Positions 13,334-18,373 of a DNA stretch of 18,373 nt are shown piece by piece. Both the position numbers and the translations under genes were made by a program. The notes below the pieces were generated by a model. It saw only the letters and a list, made by a program, of their open reading frames with translations. It did not search any database and was not told the DNA's origin. Within the stretch, counting starts at the first letter, position 1; each line of letters opens with the position of its first letter. The DNA comes from Deltaproteobacteria bacterium (GTDB lineage: Bacteria > Myxococcota > UBA796 > SXON01). Where the stretch lies: assembly GCA_947483545.1 (NCBI GenBank), contig CANKNP010000059.1, forward strand, positions 1 to 18,373, given 5' to 3'.

Positions 13334-14083
13334 ATGGCCACAACTGGTCGCTTTGTCTGGTACGATCTCATGACCACTGACCCCGCCGCCGCCAAGGCGT
13401 TCTACACCCCGCTCACGGGCTGGGGCACCCAAGACTGGAACCAGGGGCACATGCCCTACACGATGTGGACCGTCGGCGAGCGCCACATCGGCGGAGTCAT
13501 GGGCCACGACCAGAAGATGGGCGCGCCCAACTACTGGCTCCCGTACATCTCGTGCGAAGCCGTCGATGCCACCGTGGCCCGCGCGGTCGCCATGGGCGCC
13601 ACGGTGCTCGTGCCCGCGATGGACATCCCGAACATCGGCCGGTTCTGCGTCGTCAAGGATCCCCAAGGGGCGGTCTTCGCGGCCTGGCGCTCTGCGAACC
13701 CCAGCGACGACCAGGCGAAAGGCCCTGGCAGCTTCTCCTGGCACGAGCTCATGGTGGCCGACGGCGCCGCGGGCTTCGCGTTCTACAGCGAGCTGTTCGG
13801 CTGGGTGAAGACCGACGCGATGGACATGGGCCCGATGGGCACCTACCAGATGTACGGCCAGGGCTGCGACACCTACGGCGGCATGATGAACACGCCCCCA
13901 GGCGGCCATCCGAGCTGGCTCTGCTACATCAGCGTGCCGAGCATCAACGCCGTGACTGAGCAGATCAAGGCGTCCGGCGGCACGATCATCAACGGGCCGA
14001 TGGAGGTCCCCGGCGGGAGCTGGATCGTCGCCTGCTTGGATCCCCAGGGTGCGGCGATCGCGTTCCACGCAGAGAAGGCGTAG
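13334..14083 (+). CDS. Two-domain VOC (glyoxalase/bleomycin-resistance fold) protein
   Basis: A 249-aa protein made of two vicinal-oxygen-chelate domains. Domain 1 begins RFVWYDLMTTDPAAAKAFY and domain 2 (from ~135) begins SFSWHELMVADGAAGFAFY; both continue to a typical GW and end in a DPQG segment (VKDPQGAVFAAW; LDPQGAAIAFH). The pattern resembles the CFP30B-like VOC group, known from mycobacteria, whose reactions are mostly undefined. Domain 2 has a His at the first metal position (SWHEL) where domain 1 has Tyr (VWYDL), so the two halves may not bind metal alike. The ATG at 13334 has GGGAG 7 nt upstream. It is cytoplasmic, single and complete, with a hairpin about 20 bp after its stop. Confidence 0.88.
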   Translation: MATTGRFVWYDLMTTDPAAAKAFYTPLTGWGTQDWNQGHMPYTMWTVGERHIGGVMGHDQKMGAPNYWLPYISCEAVDATVARAVAMGATVLVPAMDIPNIGRFCVVKDPQGAVFAAWRSANPSDDQAKGPGSFSWHELMVADGAAGFAFYSELFGWVKTDAMDMGPMGTYQMYGQGCDTYGGMMNTPPGGHPSWLCYISVPSINAVTEQIKASGGTIINGPMEVPGGSWIVACLDPQGAAIAFHAEKA

Positions 14084-14105
14084 GCGGGATTTTCAGGAAG
14101 TTGGG

Positions 14106-14129
14106 CGGCGTGGTCCCCGGGGCACGCCG
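14106..14129 (+). terminator. Hairpin downstream of the VOC gene
   Basis: CGGCGTG (14106-14112) and CACGCCG (14123-14129) form a 7-bp stem, with CCCC/GGGG pairing possible inside. It starts 22 nt after the VOC stop, the expected place for a terminator, but no U-run follows. Confidence 0.45.
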
Positions 14130-14168
14130 TCCAGACCGCCGTGGTACCGCCGCTGCGCGCCGCCGCGG

Positions 14169-14198
14169 CCCCCCCCCCCGCCCTGCGTTGTGGGGGGG
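14169..14198. other. C11 tract and matching G7 tract
   Basis: A run of 11 C (14169-14179) and a run of 7 G (14192-14198) can pair as a 7-bp C/G stem with a 12-nt loop, 47 nt before the next gene. Both runs are also places where length errors or slippage are likely. Confidence 0.5.
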
Positions 14199-14244
14199 CA
14201 CGCCCGGGCACGCCCCTCACGCCCCGCTGGATTACGGCCGGGGC

Positions 14245-15216
14245 ATGTCCGAACCCGTGGAGCTTCACGCCTGGGCCGGCGGCCAGATCGATGCAGACTC
14301 CCACGGGGACGTGACTATCGGGGTTCGCAGCGGCAATCTGCGCGCGGATCTTTACACGGACACGCTGGAGCTGGCGTTCGAGCCAGCGGGCGAGCATGGA
14401 AAGGCTTGGCTTTTCGCTCGGGCCTGTGGGTTTGCGGGCGGCATGATGATCTCCCCGTGGACCGACGGGGCGCCGGACCCCGGTCGTTCGATGCCGGTCG
14501 GCTACCTGGGCGTCGAAGGCGGCGCACAGCGGTGGGGACCGATTGGCCTTTGGGTCGGCCTCCAAGGCGAAGCTCGGGAATACGTTGCATATGGCGTGGG
14601 CTCCATCGGGCCCGTGCTACGGGCGGATGCCACGGGTGGGCTCTGGACGACCCAGCTGCAGGCCTCCCTGCGGGCGGGCGCGCACGTCGCCGCGATGGCG
14701 ACGGCTCCCCTGCAGCCGCACCTCGAGGGCGACGTGCACTGGCGCGCGGATTGGCGTGTGGGGCCAATCGTCGAGGGCTGGGGCGCGGTCGCGGACAACC
14801 AGGACGCCGTGACCCTTTCGCGGGTCGGGGGGCTGACGCCGTACGTGGTGCCGTTACCCGGCGCCGCTTGGGCCGAGTGGTGGGTGGAGGACTACGCGGT
14901 GGGACGCGTCGGGATCGCAGCAGGCTCCGTGGGGATGGTCGGAACGGTTGTGCCGAAGGTGCTCGCCCGGGGGACACTGTCCGCTGTCCTGGCTGCTTTC
15001 TCCACGCCGTATGGGGGCAGCACCGCGATGGACGGGCCGACCCACGGTGCGGCCGGCCTGGAAGCGAGCGGTTCCCTCACCTACAAGCACTTCTACACGG
15101 ATCTCGCGGTCGGCTACGCACCTTGGATCCGGCGACAAGCTGGGATCTCCCGGGCGTCGACGTTCTTCCGCGTCGGGCTGGACTGGACGGCGCTTCGGGG
15201 GAAGTCCCGGAACTAA
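14245..15216 (+). CDS. Conserved-looking protein of unknown function, Gly/Trp-rich beta structure
   Basis: A 323-aa protein, not recognised. ATG 14245 (MSEPVELHAWAGGQIDADSH) is chosen because the upstream in-frame extension to TTG 14101 is Arg/Pro-rich and crosses the hairpins and C11 tract. The sequence is mostly short strands with Gly, Trp and Tyr (GYLGVEGGAQRWGPIGLWVG; SLTYKHFYTDLAVGYAPW), which looks like a beta-barrel or beta-sandwich. There is no signal peptide at this start and the C-terminus (LRGKSRN) is not a barrel signal, so an outer-membrane location is not supported. It stands alone between the VOC gene and the nested inverted-repeat element. Third-position GC bias continues through the whole frame, which supports coding. 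Confidence 0.7.
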   Translation: MSEPVELHAWAGGQIDADSHGDVTIGVRSGNLRADLYTDTLELAFEPAGEHGKAWLFARACGFAGGMMISPWTDGAPDPGRSMPVGYLGVEGGAQRWGPIGLWVGLQGEAREYVAYGVGSIGPVLRADATGGLWTTQLQASLRAGAHVAAMATAPLQPHLEGDVHWRADWRVGPIVEGWGAVADNQDAVTLSRVGGLTPYVVPLPGAAWAEWWVEDYAVGRVGIAAGSVGMVGTVVPKVLARGTLSAVLAAFSTPYGGSTAMDGPTHGAAGLEASGSLTYKHFYTDLAVGYAPWIRRQAGISRASTFFRVGLDWTALRGKSRN

Positions 15217-15659
15217 TTTCCGGACATCGAGGCCTCGTCCCCCACGTAGGGGCGGCCCCCCGTGGCCGCCCGGGGTCAACGCGACGCCGGGGCGAGCCTA
15301 TATGACCTCGGCAGCAGTCTTGCGATAGTGTCGAAGCCGCGGCGGAGCGCCCAATCGGCCCCGCGGCGGCGCACGTCGCCCTCCCAAGAAGGCCACCACA
15401 GAGGACGCAGAGCACACGGAGCGGGGAGGAGCAGGCGCATCCTGCCGTTCCACGACCCCCATCCGGCCGCCCGATCTCCCCTCCCTCTTCCCTCCGTGAA
15501 CTCTGTGCACTCCGTGGTTGCAATCCTCGGCCGGAGCAGTGACGGTGCCCAGCTTCGACACCGCTGCGCGGCGCGAGGTCGTCGGTCCCCGCTCGGCGCT
15601 CCACGGCCGGCAACGCACCGACGGGCGCGGGATCGGCGTTCCACTTCTGCCGAGGTCAT
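15217..15659. other. Non-coding gap holding a nested inverted-repeat element
   Basis: No credible gene is seen. Short frames here, such as the mirrored pair starting MTSAAVLR (+ strand, 15302) and MTSAEVE (minus strand, 15659), are the two copies of a terminal inverted repeat read outward-in. Nearly all of the gap is taken up by the element at 15299-15662. Confidence 0.7.
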
Positions 15660-15662
15660 CTA
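15299..15662. repeat. Nested inverted-repeat element, MITE-like
   Basis: Terminal arms of 20 nt (15299-15318 and 15643-15662) match at 18 of 20 positions, with a perfect 13-bp core ATGACCTCGGCAG / CTGCCGAGGTCAT. Inside lie a perfect 10-bp pair GTGTCGAAGC (15328-15337) / GCTTCGACAC (15552-15561), and an imperfect 29-nt pair (15393-15421 / 15492-15520, 22 of 29). Both ends carry TA, as after TA-targeted insertion. The inner CCACCACAGAGGACGCAGAG sequence resembles an intergenic repeat I recall from many metagenome-derived genomes. No transposase is present. The element's right end includes the stop codon of the minus-strand gene. Confidence 0.65.
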
Positions 15663-17129
15663 GTATTCGACCTGCCCATACCGCCAATACGCCAAAAGCT
15701 CGGTGTTTCCTGCGCTGTCCTCGCTGGAGGTGACCGAGTAGTACTTGATTCGGACGGTGCTGCCGTAGGTCTGCGTCTCCCCGCCGCTGCCCGCGAAGGC
15801 CATTCGGGTGGTGGTCGAGCCCCCGAATTCGGGGCCGGTCAGCGTTGCGCTGAAGCTCGTGCCCTCCTCGAAGTACTGCCAGCTCCCGGTCCCATCGACT
15901 CCAGCAGCGTCACACCCGGTGACGACCGTGCTCGAGGCGGCGTCGTACGTCAGGACAGTGTCGAACCGGAACTCGCAGGTCGGGCACACGGTCGAGTCTT
16001 CCGTCCCCGCAAACGTCCAAAGCAGCTCGCAGTCGTTCTCCCCCGAGCGGGTCCCGTGGGAGAGGTAGTCGATGGCCCAGGTGCCCGTAGACGTGGAGGC
16101 GTCGGCAGGGATGGTCGCCGTGAAGGTGTAGATCTCGTACTCTCCCTCCCAGGGGATGACCGTGGCCGTGGCCGTGACGGCGACCGCGGTGTCGGTGCCA
16201 TCGCTCACGGTCACCTCGCAGTACCAGGTGTCATCGACCTCGGTGGCCGACGCCAGCACGGTGCTGCTGTCGCCAACGTCGGTGGCTGCGACCCCGTTCC
16301 GGTACCAGACGTAGGTGTACGTGAGGTCGTTGTCGTCCTCGTCGTCGGCCTGCACGAGGGCGCTGATGTCGTCGTCGTCCTTCGGCGTCGAGGTGGTGAG
16401 CGTCGCGGAGTCGATGACCGGCGGGGTGTTCGTGACGGTCACCTCATCGGTCATGACCTCGCTGGTCAGGAGCGTGTCGTCCACCCAGTACTCGACGCGG
16501 AACCGGTCGCCGCCGCGGACCTGAAGCGCGCTGATCTCGGTCAGCCCGTCCCAGTCGAGCCGGTAGGCGTCGTTCTTGTACCACTTGATCGTGGTGGTCA
16601 CAGCGTCTCCGTTGGGGTCCGCGGCCGCTTCATCGACGATGAAATAGATCACGTCGCCGGGGATCGGGACCTCGGGCTCCAAGTGGGCCGCCATCGTCGG
16701 CGCGTCGTTGTGCACGGTCACGCTCGCCGTGCCGGCATCCCCCTCTTGGCTCGCGTCCGCCGGGAACACCTCGACGGACCAAACGCTGTCCTGGGCCAAC
16801 TCGGTCGCCGGGACCGTGGAGGTCACGAGATCCGCGCGGCTGGCGCCATCCACAGCCCAGGCGTAGCGGTAGGTGACCGACTTGCCCTCGGGATCGACGG
16901 CCGGGCTGTCGATCTGCACGACGAGGTCGGCGGTTCCGGACGGTGCGGCCGGCAGGATGCTCACGACCGGGGCCGAGGGTGCGCCGTCCTCGGGGTCGGA
17001 GTCGTCCGTGTCGGCCGTGTCGTCCACAGGCGAGTCGGAGTCGCCGGGGACGTCGTCGGTGACGTCCTTCGGGGCGGGGCAGCCCAGCAGGAGGGACGAG
17101 GCGGGAAGGAACCAGAGAGCGGTGTGCAT
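15660..17129 (-). CDS. Lipoprotein with three Ig-like repeats
   Basis: A 489-aa lipoprotein: signal peptide MHTALWFLPASSLLLGC with a lipobox ending at Cys17, then an Asp/Thr/Ser-rich linker of about 30 residues. Three similar Ig/PKD-like units follow, marked by YRYAWAVDG, TTIKWYKND and YTYVWYRNG after acidic DP-G or DDEDDND turns. A C-terminal domain of about 150 residues has paired cysteines (VCPTCEF, GCDAAG) and ends YWRYGQVEY. Such proteins sit on the outer membrane, often exposed, and bind or scaffold other molecules; no ligand is known here. ATG 17129 lacks a clear ribosome binding site. It lies 18 bp after the DUF1207-like gene, so is probably in its operon. The stop codon (TAG, 15660-15662) lies inside the nested repeat element. 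Confidence 0.85.
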   Translation of the reverse strand: MHTALWFLPASSLLLGCPAPKDVTDDVPGDSDSPVDDTADTDDSDPEDGAPSAPVVSILPAAPSGTADLVVQIDSPAVDPEGKSVTYRYAWAVDGASRADLVTSTVPATELAQDSVWSVEVFPADASQEGDAGTASVTVHNDAPTMAAHLEPEVPIPGDVIYFIVDEAAADPNGDAVTTTIKWYKNDAYRLDWDGLTEISALQVRGGDRFRVEYWVDDTLLTSEVMTDEVTVTNTPPVIDSATLTTSTPKDDDDISALVQADDEDDNDLTYTYVWYRNGVAATDVGDSSTVLASATEVDDTWYCEVTVSDGTDTAVAVTATATVIPWEGEYEIYTFTATIPADASTSTGTWAIDYLSHGTRSGENDCELLWTFAGTEDSTVCPTCEFRFDTVLTYDAASSTVVTGCDAAGVDGTGSWQYFEEGTSFSATLTGPEFGGSTTTRMAFAGSGGETQTYGSTVRIKYYSVTSSEDSAGNTELLAYWRYGQVEY

Positions 17130-17147
17130 GCGCGCGTTTAGCCGATC

Positions 17148-17933
17148 TCAGCCCGGATCGTCTACGGTTCGAACCCGACCCGTGTGGTCGAAGCCGAACA
17201 ACACGCCGATCCATCGCTCGGGGGTCCCCGCGGTCTTGCCGGTGTCATCGGGGCCGGTGCGAGCGGCGAGGCCCAGGCGGAACCGGCGCGGTCCGGCCGA
17301 CGCGGCGAGGCCGAGCTGACCGGACATCGCGGGCGCCCAGGTGTGCTCCTGCGCGAGGTGCAGATCGACCGCAAGGTACGGAGCGATCTGCCACGGCCCG
17401 AACACCTCGCCGCCCACCTGGACCGCGAGGGGCGGTGCTTCGGGCAAGCTGTGGATCAACGCGTGGGCGCCCAGGTACGCGCGCGCCGAGACCACGCGAG
17501 GGATCACAAGATCCCGGCTCCCAAGCAGGCTCACGTACTCTCGGCTGTACGCGTTCAGGTTCTCGGGGGCAGCGCCCGACTTTCGGATACCGTCGCCGTA
17601 GTGCGCCGAGACGTGCACCCACTGCACGCGCGCAGACCACGGCCCCGAGCGCGCGTCCACGGGCAGGCCGAATTGCCCGTCAAAGGTCTGCAGATCGAAG
17701 GTCAGCTCGCCCCCTGCCCCAAACTGCATGAACGCGCCGGCGAGCAGCCCTGCCTGGAGCTCCCAACCGCCTGTTTGTAGGCTTAGAACTGGAAAGTCCG
17801 CAGCCAACGCGGCGTCGATGGCGAGCCCTTCGCCGTTCGAACGGAGCAGCACGGTGGAGAGCGGGGCGCGCGTATCGGCCACGGGGAGGGTCCAGACCGA
17901 CTCGGCAGGCAGCCCGTCCAGGGTCAGCGGCAC
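17148..17933 (-). CDS. DUF1207-like outer-membrane-type protein
   Basis: A 261-aa protein whose pattern (SVWTLPVADTRAPLSTV, LQAGLLAGAFMQFG, GPWSARVQWVHVSAHYGDG, LNAYSREYVSLLG) matches, as far as I can judge by eye, the DUF1207 family of uncharacterised beta-rich, probably outer-membrane proteins. Repeated amphipathic strands (APYLAVDLHLAQ, RRFRLGLAART) support a barrel. The start is GTG 17933, which overlaps the upstream gene's stop by 10 bp. No ATG is available in frame nearby. No signal peptide is visible at this start, which is odd for a barrel protein: either the export signal is unusual or the start is misplaced. The Ig-repeat lipoprotein follows after 18 bp. Function unknown. Confidence 0.65.
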   Translation of the reverse strand: MPLTLDGLPAESVWTLPVADTRAPLSTVLLRSNGEGLAIDAALAADFPVLSLQTGGWELQAGLLAGAFMQFGAGGELTFDLQTFDGQFGLPVDARSGPWSARVQWVHVSAHYGDGIRKSGAAPENLNAYSREYVSLLGSRDLVIPRVVSARAYLGAHALIHSLPEAPPLAVQVGGEVFGPWQIAPYLAVDLHLAQEHTWAPAMSGQLGLAASAGPRRFRLGLAARTGPDDTGKTAGTPERWIGVLFGFDHTGRVRTVDDPG

Positions 17934-18373
17934 TGCTGCTCGGCCATATGGACCACGCGGGTACAGGCGGTGCGGAGGGCGGGATCACCCGCGAGCAGAT
18001 CCGCTTCGGCGTCCAGGATCGCGCGAAGCGCGCTCGCTTCCGCCATCGTTCCGCATCGTGAAGCGCCGAGGAACAGGTCGCGGGCGAGCCGCTCCCGCTC
18101 CCGGCCCCTGGCTCGCTGAGCGGCGCCGCGGATCGCATCGTACAACTCCCGGAGGCGCAGGGGCTTGAGCAGCACCGCCTCCGCCCCGGCCTGCATCGTA
18201 AGGATGGTCTCCGGCACGCTCAACGAGGCCGCGATGGCGAGGCGCCCACAGCCCTCGCCCACCTGGCGCAGCACGTCCGCACCCTCGGCATCGGGCAGCG
18301 CTGTCTCCGTCACCACCACGTCGTGCGGCAGCCCAGCCCAGGCGACCCGCGCAGCGCTCGCCGAGTCGACCGA
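17924..18373 (-). CDS. Receiver-like domain protein with Glu at the phospho-acceptor site (5' end outside window)
   Basis: The frame is open to the right edge, so the start is missing; at least 149 codons are seen. The visible part fits a response-regulator receiver: strand 3 HDVVVTETALPDAEG aligns with the D-V-x-x-D-x-x-x-P-x-x-x-G pattern, strand 4 gives LAIAASLSVPE, and the conserved Lys-Pro is in AVLLKPLRLREL. The residue aligned to the phospho-acceptor Asp is Glu (codon 18305-18307), which often mimics the phosphorylated state. A helical Arg/Glu/Ala-rich segment of about 65 residues follows (RERERLARDLFLGASRCGT onward) and ends HMAEQQCR. The DUF1207-like gene overlaps its stop by 10 bp, which suggests translational coupling. 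Whether more domains precede the receiver cannot be seen. Confidence 0.75.
   Translation of the reverse strand, partial: SVDSASAARVAWAGLPHDVVVTETALPDAEGADVLRQVGEGCGRLAIAASLSVPETILTMQAGAEAVLLKPLRLRELYDAIRGAAQRARGRERERLARDLFLGASRCGTMAEASALRAILDAEADLLAGDPALRTACTRVVHMAEQQCR

Noticed and set aside
15262..15687. Several short frames inside the nested repeat element
   Set aside because: They are read from repeat arms on both strands and mirror each other; no RBS or domain supports them.

Overview
The window looks like chromosomal DNA from a high-GC, Gram-negative, myxobacterium-like organism (Myxococcota / former Deltaproteobacteria). This is inferred from several traits: very high GC with G/C in third codon positions; tandem PilT-type ATPases; a sigma54 activator coupled to a Ser/Thr kinase carrying a sulfatase-modifying-factor-like domain; and lipoproteins with Asp-rich linkers, vWA and choice-of-anchor/Ig-like domains. 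I see no rRNA, tRNA, CRISPR array, integrase or transposase. No species can be named from the sequence alone.

Left part (1-4390). Two PilT-like ATPases lie in tandem on the + strand, 3 bp apart. The first is cut by the window edge and carries a HEAT-repeat domain in front of the motor. They converge, with a 3-bp gap, on a minus-strand metal-dependent amidohydrolase.

Regulatory block (4391-9009). This is the most interesting region. It reads, in order: two perfect and one diverged copy of a 35-bp tandem repeat, each holding a 17-bp dyad centred on TCA; then a near-consensus sigma54 (-24/-12) promoter; a small secreted, probably beta-barrel, protein; a GAF-type sigma54 enhancer-binding protein with an intact GAFTGA loop and a Fis-type HTH; and a Ser/Thr kinase / FGE-like fusion whose TTG start overlaps the activator's stop codon. 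The repeats lie about 110-180 bp upstream of the predicted transcription start, where activator sites of this class usually sit. The third repeat has paired changes that keep most of its dyad. My model is a self-contained envelope-sensing circuit in which the activator binds the repeats and drives the small outer-membrane gene. This is inference from layout.

Middle (9010-12632). A hairpin-rich gap separates the kinase gene from three minus-strand genes: a 64-aa helical protein, a lipoprotein with two ASH-like domains plus a vWA domain, and a Cys-rich propeller-like lipoprotein read directly after it. The vWA gene has a candidate -10 box with a 14-bp palindrome next to it. The divergent region at 12513-12632 holds a 10-bp inverted repeat and other short repeats.

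Right part (12633-18373). A zinc-ribbon Nudix hydrolase, a two-domain VOC protein and an unrecognised 323-aa protein lie on the + strand, separated by strong hairpins. A nested inverted-repeat element of about 364 bp (15299-15662), MITE-like with TA at each end, follows. Its right end contains the stop codon of the next gene. Three tightly packed minus-strand genes complete the window: a receiver-domain protein cut by the right edge with Glu at the phospho-acceptor position, a DUF1207-like protein and an Ig-repeat lipoprotein.
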